Shown here: one piece after another, positions 16,424 through 25,438 of the stretch
Layout: the number at the start of each line of letters is the position of its first letter
How positions within the stretch are numbered: the first letter of the stretch is position 1
Notes under the pieces: model-generated
Seen by the model: only the letters and a program-made list of their open reading frames with translations
Databases searched by the model: none
Told to the model about the DNA's origin: nothing
Translations under genes and position numbers: made by a program
NCBI RefSeq assembly: GCF_000183545.2
Contig: NZ_JH976535.1
Coordinates: 2,171,837-2,235,836 of the forward strand
DNA: 64,000 bases
Direction of reading: 5' to 3'
DNA from: Thermaerobacter subterraneus DSM 13965
Lineage (GTDB): Bacteria; Bacillota; Sulfobacillia; Thermaerobacterales; Thermaerobacteraceae

Positions 16424-18516
16424 CGGGGCTGCTCCCTGGCAACCGGCTCCAGGGTGCCGGCGGCCTCCAGTACCGCCATCAGCCGGGGCGCGCTGCGCAC
16501 CAGGTTGGGGTGCACTTCCATCACCCGCTGCGCCAGCCGGTGGACCACCTGCCGGATATCCCACTGCGCCTCCGGCTTGCCCCGCAGCGTGATCAGGTGG
16601 TACAGCTGCCAGAGATCGAACTCCGCCACCACCCGCCGCCGGTGCGCGTTGGTCACCACATAATGGGCGGCCAGCGGCAGGCCCGCCCTCACCAGCCGGA
16701 AGAACAGGCGCTCCGCCGCATCGACGGCGCGCATCAGCACGGGCGCCAGGCCCGCCTCCTGGATGCGCGGCGGTACGGTGATGCCGTGTTCGACCCCCGG
16801 CGCCTGGGCGGCGAAGTGCATGCGGCGGGAGTGGCGCAGCAGCTGGTGCCAGCAGGCCTCGGAAACGGTGAGTTCGGCCCGGTATCGGACCAGCTTGAAG
16901 GCGTCGGGCGGCGGATCGTGGGGCCCGAGGCCAGCCACGGCTTTTTCCAGCAGCGCCAGCTTCTCTGCCGCCGTCATGGCCGCCAGCACGTCGCCGGTCT
17001 CCGGCCAGCCGCCCGACCCGTATTCGTTGATCCAGGCGGCCAGGATCACGTCCAGGGCCGCCTGCTCGTCGGGCGTGGTCGGCAACGCCTCCGCGACGGC
17101 CCCGGGCGAAGCGAGGGTCCCGCGCGAACCGGAGACCCCCGGCGAACTACCTGCACCGAGCGCACCGGCCGCCTCCGGCGCCGCACCGGCCCCCTGAGCC
17201 GCACTGGCCCCAGGCGTCACGCCGAATTCCGGTCCCGCGCCGGCCCCCGCTACCGCACCGGGCAGTCCGGCGCCGCCGGATGCCGTGGCAACCGCCGGCC
17301 CGCCCCCAGCGCCTGCCCCCCGGCCTGTCCAGTCCAGCAGGAGCACGGGGTCGCTGGCCACCGCCCGGACCCCGCGGTACCGCTGGAGGGCCTCGGCCAC
17401 ACCCCGGGCCACCTCCGCCTCCGCCGCCTGCAGGCGCGGGTTGGGTTCGGCATATCGAACCAGCGTGGGCAGAACCCGCGTGACCTCCCGGCGGATGGCC
17501 AGGGCCAGCCGCGTGGTCTCCTCGTAGGGGTCCGACAGCAGACGGACGATGGCATCCCGCAGGGCACGGCCGTTGCCCACCATGCCCAGGTTGGTCTCGA
17601 CGGCCAGGGTCAGGGCATAGCGCGCGTCCTCGAAGGCCAGCTTCTCCAGCCGGCTGGCCCGCGCCCGCGCGGTTTCGCCGGGTTGGGCCGGTTCGACCCG
17701 GTCGAGGTGCTCCACCAGGCCCCGGAACAGCTCCTGGTAGGCGTCGTAGGTGATCTCCTGAACCCGGTGGAACTCGTCCAGCAGCTCGGGCGCGCCGGCC
17801 GCCTCCAGCTCCGGCGGTACGACGTACGCGCCGCGCCGCGGCATTTGATAGCGCTGGCTGTATTCGATGAAGGAGAGCCAGGGGTTGGCCGTCTCCAGGC
17901 GCGCGCTGGCCAGTCGGGAGATGCCCTCGATACCGACGGCAGCCTTGGCCAGCTCGGCCACCGAGGCGTGGCCGTAGCCGACCACCCACTTCTCGTGGAA
18001 GCGGCGCGCCTTTTCCGCCGCCACGGCCAGGGAGCCTGCCCCTTGCGGACGGTCCCCGGCGCCCGCCGCCGCCGGCGTCCCCGCCGGTGCCGCAGAGGGT
18101 GCAGAACGGGCCCCAGCGGTGGCCGCGGGGCGCCCCGCCCCCCCTGCTTCGCCGGTCGCCTCTACGCCCGCCGGGCCCGTCGCTCCCGGAGCCAGCGCCA
18201 TCGTGCCCTCCCGATGGACGCCGGCCGGGTCAGGGCCCGCTGGGTCGGACGCCGCGGCGGCGGAGGCCGGCCCCCCGGCGGCCGCGGGCTCGGGCTGGGA
18301 CGGGAGGCTGCCGAGCAGGTTGAGCTCCGGGTCTTCCATCAGGCGCAAGAGATTCTCCCGAAAGCTGCGGGGGCTGCGGCTCACGTAGGCGAAGATCACC
18401 GCGACGACTTCTTCGGGCAGGTTGTAAATTGCATACACGTTCTCGTCCAAATTGCTGACGAACCGGGCCAGCAGTTCCCGCTGGCGCGGTGTGAACCGCT
18501 CTGCCGCCGTCGACAA
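16420..18516 (-). CDS. Large ThyX-like protein (two FAD-dependent thymidylate synthase-type modules)
   Basis: A 698-residue protein. Residues about 160-210 contain GHASVAEL and GISRLASARL followed by FIEYSQRYQ, the order of the Thy1 core, but the RHR of the usual R-H-R-x7-S signature is replaced by L-E-T. The C-terminal half has a second module: LRHSRRMHF near 555 and FDLWQLYHLITLRGKPEAQWDIRQ near 640, like the ThyX C-terminus. Two long Ala/Gly/Pro-rich inserts lie near 74-155 and 395-470. Family membership is clear. Thymidylate synthase activity is doubtful with the altered motifs. The start is a TTG with a weak ribosome site. Confidence 0.75.
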   Translation of the reverse strand: MSTAAERFTPRQRELLARFVSNLDENVYAIYNLPEEVVAVIFAYVSRSPRSFRENLLRLMEDPELNLLGSLPSQPEPAAAGGPASAAAASDPAGPDPAGVHREGTMALAPGATGPAGVEATGEAGGAGRPAATAGARSAPSAAPAGTPAAAGAGDRPQGAGSLAVAAEKARRFHEKWVVGYGHASVAELAKAAVGIEGISRLASARLETANPWLSFIEYSQRYQMPRRGAYVVPPELEAAGAPELLDEFHRVQEITYDAYQELFRGLVEHLDRVEPAQPGETARARASRLEKLAFEDARYALTLAVETNLGMVGNGRALRDAIVRLLSDPYEETTRLALAIRREVTRVLPTLVRYAEPNPRLQAAEAEVARGVAEALQRYRGVRAVASDPVLLLDWTGRGAGAGGGPAVATASGGAGLPGAVAGAGAGPEFGVTPGASAAQGAGAAPEAAGALGAGSSPGVSGSRGTLASPGAVAEALPTTPDEQAALDVILAAWINEYGSGGWPETGDVLAAMTAAEKLALLEKAVAGLGPHDPPPDAFKLVRYRAELTVSEACWHQLLRHSRRMHFAAQAPGVEHGITVPPRIQEAGLAPVLMRAVDAAERLFFRLVRAGLPLAAHYVVTNAHRRRVVAEFDLWQLYHLITLRGKPEAQWDIRQVVHRLAQRVMEVHPNLVRSAPRLMAVLEAAGTLEPVAREQPR

Positions 18517-18835
18517 ACCTTACACCGCCTTGCCGGGTTGACATGCCGGGTTGATGTCATGGCTTTCGACCCCAGCGCCCCCTCTCCCTTCCGGCCTCCG
18601 GGGGCAGCGCTCACCCGCGCCTCACCCCACCCCCCTCGGGGGCCGGGCGCGACCCTCCTGTGAATCGGTCCCGGCCCCCGACGAGCCAACCCAACGTTGC
18701 CGGACCGCGACACGCCGGCCGTCCATGGGCGACAATGGCAGTAAGCACCGGCCCATCATCCAACCCATGCGCATGACCCGTGAATCCAACGACGAATCCA
18801 ACGACCGGTGAAGACTCTGAGGAGGTTTTGGCGCC
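18517..18835. other. Divergent spacer between ThyX-like and VOC genes
   Basis: It holds an inverted repeat TGACAT-N9-ATGTCA at 18539-18559, overlapping two copies of TGCCGGGTTGA, and a 12-bp tandem repeat GAATCCAACGAC at 18782-18805. No gene or strong promoter is evident. The first element may be a regulatory site. Confidence 0.4.
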
Positions 18836-20008
18836 ATGAACCCCACGCCCCCACCGGCCACCCCCCTGCCGGCCAGCTTGCGCCTCGGCCCGGTCTACCT
18901 GCGGGTGCGCCAGTTGTCCCGCGCCCTGGCGTTCTATCGCGATCGGCTGGGTCTGGTCCCCGTACCGGTCCCCCGGCCGGGGGAAAGGGAGCCGGCTGTG
19001 GATACGCATGAACACCGCCAGAACGGCGGCGCACCGGCGCCCGGCGCGGCCGTACATGCCCCGGCCGGGCCCCACCGGGATGCCGAACCGCACCGGGAAG
19101 CGGCGACCGTCACAGGCCTGGCCGCCAGGGCGGGGGGACCGCCGCTGATCTGCCTGGAAGAGGCTCCCGAGGCGCTGCCGCGCCCACCCCGGACCACCGG
19201 TCTCTACCACGTGGCGCTGCTCTATCCCAGCCGGGCGGCCCTGGCGCGGGCTTTCCTGCGCCTGCTGGAGGGCGGGTGGCGCTTTCAGGGCTTTGCCGAC
19301 CACGGCGTCAGCGAAGCCCTCTACCTGGCAGACCCTGAAGGCAACGGGCTCGAGCTCTATGCCGACCGGCCCCGGGACCAGTGGCCCCGCCGCCCGGACG
19401 GCACCATCGCCATGTATACCGCCTCGCTGGATCTGGACGATCTTGTGGCATCCGCCGCCCGCTCACGTTCCGGCGCGGCTCCCGGGAGCGCCGCCAGGGC
19501 CGGGAGCGCCGCCAGGGCGGCCGTCGCCATCCCGTCCAGGCCAGGTCGCGGCAGCACGCCCCATGAGCCCCCCAATAAGCACGGCGCCGTGCTCCAGGCC
19601 GGGTACGGCGCCGTGCCCCCGGCCGGGGACGATGGCCAGGACCCCGGCCCGGTGGTGGGCCACGTCCACCTGCAGGTGGCCAGCCTGGCCGCCGCCGAGG
19701 CCTTCTACTGCGGGGTGCTCGGCTTTGAGGTGACCCAGCGGGATTTCCCCGGAGCCCTCTTCGTGGCGGCCGGGGGATACCACCATCACCTGGGTCTAAA
19801 CGTATGGGCGGGGGAAGGCGCGCCCCCTCCGCCGCCGGGAGCCGCCGGCCTGGCCGGCTTCACCCTGGCCCTCCCCGGCGAGGCCAGCCTGGCCACCGTG
19901 CTCGAGCGGGTACAGAGGGCGAGCCTGGAAGCCAGGCCGTCGCCCCGGGGCTGGACCGTGCTGGACCCCAATGGCATCCCGGTGCACCTGACGGCGCCGC
20001 CTGCCTGA
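18836..20008 (+). CDS. VOC-family (glyoxalase/extradiol dioxygenase fold) protein, two modules
   Basis: A 390-residue protein with two paired beta-alpha-beta-beta-beta modules. The first includes LGPVYLRVRQLSRALAFYRDRLGL, GLYHVALLYPS and DPEGNGLELYADRP. The second begins GHVHLQVASLAAAEAFYCGVLGFEV and ends LDPNGIPVHLT (all abbreviated here by key strands). The layout resembles Bacillus CatE-type catechol 2,3-dioxygenases, with candidate metal ligands His (YHVAL), His (GHVHL) and Glu (GLELY). Two low-complexity inserts (about 45-85 and 205-265) separate the repeats. The ATG at 18836 follows TGAGGAGG. Substrate and metal are not established. Confidence 0.72.
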   Translation: MNPTPPPATPLPASLRLGPVYLRVRQLSRALAFYRDRLGLVPVPVPRPGEREPAVDTHEHRQNGGAPAPGAAVHAPAGPHRDAEPHREAATVTGLAARAGGPPLICLEEAPEALPRPPRTTGLYHVALLYPSRAALARAFLRLLEGGWRFQGFADHGVSEALYLADPEGNGLELYADRPRDQWPRRPDGTIAMYTASLDLDDLVASAARSRSGAAPGSAARAGSAARAAVAIPSRPGRGSTPHEPPNKHGAVLQAGYGAVPPAGDDGQDPGPVVGHVHLQVASLAAAEAFYCGVLGFEVTQRDFPGALFVAAGGYHHHLGLNVWAGEGAPPPPPGAAGLAGFTLALPGEASLATVLERVQRASLEARPSPRGWTVLDPNGIPVHLTAPPA

Positions 20009-20133
20009 TGGGCCCAGGATACGGCCCCCCCGCGCCGTAAGCCGGTTCTCGCTTTCACCCGGCCGGCCGGCCCGGTCGCCCGGCGCCCTGCCCTGGCCGC
20101 ACCCGCTCGCGCCCGCGCGACCCGGACCGGCAC

Positions 20134-20147
20134 ATTTCCCGGGAAAT
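20134..20147. promoter_or_regulatory. 14-bp perfect palindrome ATTTCCCGGGAAAT
   Basis: It lies about 95 bases upstream of the Nudix gene, in the spacer after the VOC gene. It is a perfect palindrome with AT-rich ends in GC-rich sequence, so an operator is plausible. It is too short and loop-less for a terminator. Confidence 0.4.
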
Positions 20148-20240
20148 CGGCACCACCTGACCCGGCCCGCCAGCAGAGCGCCCCAGCACGGGGAGTCGAC
20201 AGCAACAGGATTCGACGGAGGCGGGCCGAACAGTGTACCC

Positions 20241-20798
20241 ATGACCACGACGGCACCGAAACCGCGCCACGTCTTCGAGGTCTTCACCCTGGGCTTCTTG
20301 GTCCGGGAGGGCCAGGTCCTGCTGCTGGAACGGCGCAAGCCGCCCAACGCCGGGCGCTGGAACGCGCCGGGCGGGAAGCTCGAAGCCGGCGAGGACCCCA
20401 TCCAGGGGGTCGTCCGCGAGTTCGCGGAAGAGACGGGGCTGGTCCTCCAGGACCCGGTCCTGCGGGCGATCCTGTGCTTCCACGAGTTGGACGGCCGGTG
20501 GCGGCCGCAGATGATCTACACCTTCTTAGCCCATGCCGCCACCGGCGAGCTGCTGGCATCCGATGAGGGCCGGCTCGCCTGGTGGCCGGTGGAGCAGGTG
20601 CTCCGCGACCCCCGTGTGGTCGGCAACATCCCCCTCTTCTTGCCGCGCATGCTGGAACCGGAGCCGCCCTTCGTCTTCATCGCCGCCTATCGCGACGAGT
20701 GGCTGGAGGGATATCGCATCGCGCCGCTGCTGTCGGCACCCGTTCCGATCTCCCCGACCGCCGGTCGTCCGGGTCCGCAGCGGGTTGAACCGGCGTGA
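20241..20798 (+). CDS. Nudix hydrolase (MutT/8-oxo-dGTP diphosphatase-like)
   Basis: A 185-residue Nudix protein. The Nudix box is complete at about 44-66: G-G-K-L-E-A-G-E-D, then R-E-F-A-E-E-T-G-L. WNAPGGKLEAG and the downstream W-W-P fit MutT/YtkD-type enzymes that sanitise oxidised nucleotides, though other pyrophosphate substrates are possible. The ATG at 20241 has only a distant GGAGG, so the start is less sure. It precedes the lower-GC Nudix-like gene on the same strand. Confidence 0.82.
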   Translation: MTTTAPKPRHVFEVFTLGFLVREGQVLLLERRKPPNAGRWNAPGGKLEAGEDPIQGVVREFAEETGLVLQDPVLRAILCFHELDGRWRPQMIYTFLAHAATGELLASDEGRLAWWPVEQVLRDPRVVGNIPLFLPRMLEPEPPFVFIAAYRDEWLEGYRIAPLLSAPVPISPTAGRPGPQRVEPA

Positions 20799-20990
20799 AG
20801 GGAAGACCGATTCGATGCCGCTCCAGCCCGCGGGTGTTGTGACGGTTCACCCCCCGATTTCGAGGCTTTACTGACGAGTTTGGAGCAGGATAATGTCTCC
20901 TTATTAGTGAGCTGGAACTTCTGGCAACACCGCGCGAAAGCAAAGAAACCCTTGGGGAACAAAGAGGTCGAGGAGAAAGAAGATTGCGCT

Positions 20991-21674
20991 ATGGGAAAGA
21001 TGGACGAACAAATTGTTGTTGTGCCACGACGTGTGCTTTTTGGAGAAAGGGAAATTTATGCATTTCAAGGCCTCCTGACAGACCCGGATGACGTGCGTGT
21101 CGTACTAATGAACATGACGATGGATGCGCGTCTGATGCGTCGAGGCGACGCCGAAGAAAACCCGGCGTACAAACAGCCTATTCCGTACGTGGTTCTGCGC
21201 CAGAAAGGCACAGGAAAGATCTATGTTTACGAGCGTCTATCCGGTAGCGGTGAGACGCGCCTGCACAATAAGCTTTCGATTGGCGTTGGTGGACACATGC
21301 AAAAGCTTTTTGATTCCGAAACCTTCGGCAGTGTTCTTGCTGGTGAAACAATGCGTGAGCTAACTGAAGAGCTTTTGCTCCGTCGGCCGGACGGGACAGA
21401 AATTGTTTTTGGTCATGGTCATATGCCGGTTGAGGACCGTGGTGTCATGGCCCTCATCAACGATGACATCAACGGGGTCGGACGTGTGCACATTGGTCTT
21501 TTGACTCTCCTGGAGCTTGATGAATCCATTCAGGTTGAGGTACGGGAGAAAGACCAGCTGCGCGGTTTTTGGACCGATGTCTCTGAATTGACCAAGCCGC
21601 AATTCTATGCGCGGCTGGAGTCCTGGTCGCAGTTTGCCATTGATTATCTCAAAGAGGAGGATGTCTCTGCATAA
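20991..21674 (+). CDS. Nudix-like predicted phosphoesterase (COG4112-type), lower-GC gene
   Basis: A 227-residue protein. GVGGHMQ near residue 98, then E-T-M-R-E-L-T-E-E-L-L (about 118-128), is a Nudix-like box, as in the COG4112 group of predicted MutT-related phosphoesterases. Base and codon use differ sharply from neighbours: A and T are common at third positions, with AAA, ATT and TTT frequent. The ATG at 20991 follows GAGGAGAAAGA. An earlier in-frame start at 20880 is possible. A possible promoter is TTTGGA-17-TATTAG near 20880-20908. The composition points to recent transfer. The substrate is unknown. Confidence 0.72.
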   Translation: MGKMDEQIVVVPRRVLFGEREIYAFQGLLTDPDDVRVVLMNMTMDARLMRRGDAEENPAYKQPIPYVVLRQKGTGKIYVYERLSGSGETRLHNKLSIGVGGHMQKLFDSETFGSVLAGETMRELTEELLLRRPDGTEIVFGHGHMPVEDRGVMALINDDINGVGRVHIGLLTLLELDESIQVEVREKDQLRGFWTDVSELTKPQFYARLESWSQFAIDYLKEEDVSA

Positions 21675-21804
21675 AATTGCAGTAGACCTCCTGCAGGCTT
21701 TGGCGGCGGGGAGTTCCTCGCCGCACTTTTGCATTTCAAGCTTGGGCAAGCCCGCGAGTGCCCCCGCGGTTGGTCTTGCAAACGGCTTGCAGTATCATTG
21801 GAAC

Positions 21805-22986
21805 ATGGTCCCATGCTGCCCGGCCGACGCGGCCGCTCTGGATGCCCTCACCACCCTCCCCCTGACACCGGGCACGCGACGCCGGCTGCTGGTGTCCCTG
21901 GCCGCATCGCACCTCGATGCGGGGGCCGGAGGCGAGGGCACGGCGGGCGGCAAGGCGGCCGCCGTCGACACGACGACCGGTGACCCCGAAGGGGCGGGGG
22001 GTCGCGGGACCGTGGGTGCTCTGATCCACCCCTCGGCGCCGCTGCCCCTCCTCCGCGATCCCGCACATCTGCGTCGCGTGATCGCCGGCCTGCGAATCCG
22101 CTGGGGAGGCCCGGTGGAAGCCGTCGCCTCGCAGTGGCACAAGCACTACGGCGCTGCCGCCCTCACCGCTCCCCTACTCGCCATGACCGGCGCGGGCGTG
22201 GCGCTCGCCGCTCCCGGCGAGGAAACCGTCGTCATCCTGGAGGCTGGACCGGGGCGGAACGCGGGCTTGCCCGTCGGCATCGGCGCCAGGCTCCTGGGCC
22301 ACCGCTCCCAGCCGCGCCGGGGTAGGATCTCCCTGGGCAGGCCCCAATGCCGCCCCCCGCTTGCTGGAGAGACCGGTCCTGGCGCGCTTCCCGCAGCCTC
22401 CGCGGCGGGGGCCACGGCGGTCCCCGAGGCCGCGACCGGGTGTGGCGCGCCGGTCCCCCGCGCCCCGTGGATGGACGACCTCCTCGGCCTGCTTCTCGAG
22501 GAGTACGTGGCTCCCATGGTGGCCGCCCTGCACCAGGCCACGGGCCTCCGACCTGCCACCCTGTGGACGAACACGGCCAACTTCTGCGCCAGCCTGTACG
22601 AAGAACTCGCAGGCGCGGCACATCCCGCCGGTGAGCGTCGTGGGTCCACCACCGGTGAGAGCAGCGGCGCCAGGGCTCCTCTCGCGGCCGTGCCCACCGG
22701 CCTGCGGGAAGCCGCCGCCCACGATGCCGCGTGGCTGCTGACCGCCCCGACCCTCGCCGGGTTCGACCCCAATCCACTGGCCGGCCGGATCGAGTACGTG
22801 GAATGCCCGTGGCGGGACGCGGCGACCCCCTCCGCCCGCCGCGTCCGCCGGGCCTGCTGCCTTCGTTTCCGGCTGTCCGAGGGGAAGCCTTGCCGCTGCT
22901 GCCCCCTCCGGGGGCGCGGTGAGGTGCAGGCTCGGTGCGCCGATCCCGCGCCGCCTCCTCCAATCCAGTCTGGACCGGGCGGTTGA
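21805..22986 (+). CDS. FhuF-type siderophore-iron reductase
   Basis: A 393-residue protein ending in the 2Fe-2S motif C-C-x10-C-x2-C (Cys351, 352, 363 and 366), the hallmark of FhuF-family ferric siderophore reductases. Upstream lie PMVAALHQATGL and LWTNTANFCASLYEEL, also family-like. Ala/Gly/Pro-rich inserts lengthen it beyond the usual 250 or so residues. The frame is open from 21607. I placed the start at ATG 21805 because third-position GC rises sharply there, while 21661-21804 resembles the transferred gene upstream. It leads a cluster of iron-siderophore ABC transporter genes. Confidence 0.75.
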   Translation: MVPCCPADAAALDALTTLPLTPGTRRRLLVSLAASHLDAGAGGEGTAGGKAAAVDTTTGDPEGAGGRGTVGALIHPSAPLPLLRDPAHLRRVIAGLRIRWGGPVEAVASQWHKHYGAAALTAPLLAMTGAGVALAAPGEETVVILEAGPGRNAGLPVGIGARLLGHRSQPRRGRISLGRPQCRPPLAGETGPGALPAASAAGATAVPEAATGCGAPVPRAPWMDDLLGLLLEEYVAPMVAALHQATGLRPATLWTNTANFCASLYEELAGAAHPAGERRGSTTGESSGARAPLAAVPTGLREAAAHDAAWLLTAPTLAGFDPNPLAGRIEYVECPWRDAATPSARRVRRACCLRFRLSEGKPCRCCPLRGRGEVQARCADPAPPPPIQSGPGG

Positions 22987-23029
22987 CGGGAAGGGGCCCG
23001 ACCCCTCAAGATCGAATCGAGTGCGAAAT

Positions 23030-23044
23030 GGAGAAGGATTCTCA
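23030..23044. promoter_or_regulatory. Fur-like box upstream of siderophore permease operon
   Basis: GGAGAAGGATTCTCA differs at two positions from the 7-1-7 type Fur sequence TGAGAATGATTCTCA. It is nested in wider arms AAATGG/CCATTT (23026-23053). It closely resembles the site at 27747-27761 before the binding-protein gene. It lies 146 bases before the permease start. Confidence 0.55.
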
Positions 23045-23189
23045 AAACCATTTGCCACGCATGGGCCCCCGAGACCGCGTGCCCGCAGCGGGCCGTCCGT
23101 CCAACGGGGAGCGGTGAAGGGCCCGAAGCCACGGGGCCGTCGGGACACGGGCCCGGCGGCGGAAGCGGTCGATGGGCGAGGGGGCGTCG

Positions 23190-24239
23190 ATGTTGGCTTC
23201 CTTCCTGCGCGCGCGGCCGGTGACAGCGGCGCCCGGGCGGCCGCCGATCCTTCCCCTGGCGCGGCCGGCAGCCGGGTTCACGGCGGGCATCGGACTCGTC
23301 GCGGCGCTGGCGGCGGCCAGCATGGCCTACGGCGCCATGGCGATCCCGCTGAGCGAGGTCATCGGCGCGTATACCCGTTTCGACGGCACAGACGCCCACC
23401 TGGTGGTGACTACCGTCCGCATGCCCCGCACCCTGCTGGCCGTTGCGGTGGGCGCCAGCCTGGGCATCGCCGGCTTGCTCCTGCAGATGCTGACCCGCAA
23501 CCCCCTGGCCGACGTGGAGGTGGCGGGCATCAACGCGGGGGCGGCGACGGCCGTCGTCCTGCTGGCCGTGCTGGGAGGACCCGTCTCCCTGGGCGTGCTC
23601 ACCGCCACATCCCTGGCCGGTGCCGCCGCCGGTGGCCTTCTGGTCTACGCGCTGGCCGCCCTGGGGCGTGACGGCCCGACGCCGCTGAAGCTGACCCTGG
23701 CCGGCGCCGCCGTCTGGGCCCTGGGCGAATCCCTGACCAGCGGCCTCTTGACCGCCCACGAGCGGGCCCTGGACGAGGTGCTCTTCTGGCTCAAGGGCTC
23801 GGTGGCCGGGCGCGAGTTGCCCCTGTTCGCCCCCCTGCTGCCCTGGATGGCTTTAGGCTGGCTGGTGGCCCTGGCGGTGGCCCCCGCCCTCCACACCCTG
23901 ACCCTGGGCGACGACGTGGCCCGGGGACTGGGCGTCCCGGCCGGTGCCGTCCGTCTGGCCGCGGGGGCGGCGGTGGTGGTGCTGGCCGGAACCTCCGTGG
24001 CCGCAGCGGGTCCCATCGGCTTCGTGGGCCTGGTGGCCGCCCACCTGGCCCGGGCGGCCGTGGGGCTCAACCCCCGTTGGATGGTGGCCTACAGCGCCTG
24101 GATCGGGTCGGCCACCCTGCTGGCGGCCGACCTGGCCGGCCGGTTCCTCGCCATGCCGGAGGAACTGCCCGTGGGGGTCGCCACCGCCCTGCTGGGCGCT
24201 CCCTTCTTCATCCTGCTGGGACGGAGGGCGGTGCGATGA
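23190..24239 (+). CDS. Iron-siderophore ABC transporter permease (FecCD family)
   Basis: A 349-residue, very hydrophobic protein with 8-10 membrane segments. RMPRTLLAVAVGASLGIAG near 75 and the coupling-loop region GDDVARGLGVPAG near 235 match the FecCD/BtuC permease family. GPIGFVGLVAAHLAR near 275 is diagnostic. The ATG at 23190 follows GAGGGGG by 6 bases. An ATG at 23172 is possible. The stop overlaps the next permease start (ATGA), so the two are translationally coupled. Confidence 0.88.
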   Translation: MLASFLRARPVTAAPGRPPILPLARPAAGFTAGIGLVAALAAASMAYGAMAIPLSEVIGAYTRFDGTDAHLVVTTVRMPRTLLAVAVGASLGIAGLLLQMLTRNPLADVEVAGINAGAATAVVLLAVLGGPVSLGVLTATSLAGAAAGGLLVYALAALGRDGPTPLKLTLAGAAVWALGESLTSGLLTAHERALDEVLFWLKGSVAGRELPLFAPLLPWMALGWLVALAVAPALHTLTLGDDVARGLGVPAGAVRLAAGAAVVVLAGTSVAAAGPIGFVGLVAAHLARAAVGLNPRWMVAYSAWIGSATLLAADLAGRFLAMPEELPVGVATALLGAPFFILLGRRAVR

Positions 24240-25399
24240 AGGCCGCCCGGTTCCACCCGCTCCGACCGGCCCCTGCGCCCGGTCTGCCCCGGCTCTCCCG
24301 CCGGCCGCTGCCGGGCCACTGGACGTTGCGGCTGCCGGGTTTGCCGGTCTCCTTCCACCCCAGCCGGCGGTCGGTGGTCGCCACGGCCGCCCTGCTGGCC
24401 GTCACGGTGGCCGCGTTCACCGGCAGCCTGTGCCTCGGCTCCCTGGCCATCCCGCCGCAGCGGGTGGTGGCCGCCTTGCTCGACGGGCTCGGCGGGGCTT
24501 CGGCGGCGGGGGTCGGGACAGGCGGTGGCGCGGCTGCCACCGCCGCCGCCGGGCCGGAAGCCTTTGTGGTGCAGAACCTGCGCCTGCCGCGGGCCCTGGT
24601 GGCGGTCCTGGCCGGGGCTGCCCTGGGCCTGGCGGGGGCCCTGACCCAGGCGGTCTTCCGCAATCCCCTGGCGGCCCCCGACATCCTAGGGGTCACGGGA
24701 GGTGCCTCGGCGGCGGCCGTCGCTTTCCTCACCTATGGCGAGGGCCTGAGCATCCGCTGGCTGCCGCCGGCGGCCTTTGCCGGTGCCATGGTGACCGCCC
24801 TGGCCATGCACGCCCTGGCGCGGCGCACGGGCGCCTCGCTGCGGCTCATCCTGGTAGGCATCGGCCTGCGGGCGGCCACCGCCGCCCTGACCACCCTGTT
24901 CGTGGTCAAGAGCCCCATCTACCTGACGAACCGGGCCATGCTGTGGCTGACCGGCACCGTCTACGGCGCGACGTGGACCGACGCTCTGCTGCTGGCCCCG
25001 TGGCTGCTGGGCGCAGGAGGATTGACCCTGGCCGCAGCCCGCCGCATCAACGCCCTCCAGCTGGGGGATGCGGTGGCGGGGGGCCTGGGCACGCGCCCCG
25101 ATCGGGACCGGGTCCTGGCCCTGGCGGCGGCCGCCGCCCTGACGGGAGCCGCGGTGGCCGTGGCCGGAGCGGTGGGCTTCGTCGCCCTTTTGGCCCCCCA
25201 CATCGCCCGGTTCCTGGCAGGCCCCGCCTTCAGCCAGGGCGGGCTGGCGGCGGCCCTGACGGGTGGGCTGATGCTGCTGGCCGCCGACACCCTGGGCCGG
25301 GTGGCCTTCCCACCCCTGGATGTGCCGGCGGGGGTGTTCACAGCGGCCGTCGGGGCGCCCTTTTTCCTGCTGCTGCTGTATCGCCAGCAGCGGGGCTGA
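24236..25399 (+). CDS. Iron-siderophore ABC transporter permease (FecCD family)
   Basis: A 387-residue second FecCD permease. NLRLPRALVAVLAGAALGLAG near 118 (conserved RLPR-x-L), NPLAAPDILGVTGGAS near 145 and GFVALLAPHIARF near 315 are family signatures. The N-terminal 45 residues are Pro/Arg-rich and cytoplasmic, and a Gly/Ala insert sits near 87-103. The start overlaps the previous stop by 4 bases. The two permeases probably form a heterodimer. Confidence 0.88.
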   Translation: MKAARFHPLRPAPAPGLPRLSRRPLPGHWTLRLPGLPVSFHPSRRSVVATAALLAVTVAAFTGSLCLGSLAIPPQRVVAALLDGLGGASAAGVGTGGGAAATAAAGPEAFVVQNLRLPRALVAVLAGAALGLAGALTQAVFRNPLAAPDILGVTGGASAAAVAFLTYGEGLSIRWLPPAAFAGAMVTALAMHALARRTGASLRLILVGIGLRAATAALTTLFVVKSPIYLTNRAMLWLTGTVYGATWTDALLLAPWLLGAGGLTLAAARRINALQLGDAVAGGLGTRPDRDRVLALAAAAALTGAAVAVAGAVGFVALLAPHIARFLAGPAFSQGGLAAALTGGLMLLAADTLGRVAFPPLDVPAGVFTAAVGAPFFLLLLYRQQRG

Positions 25400-25438
25400 A
25401 GCCGGTGCGACCGGCCGCCTGAAAGAGGAGGCAAGGCC

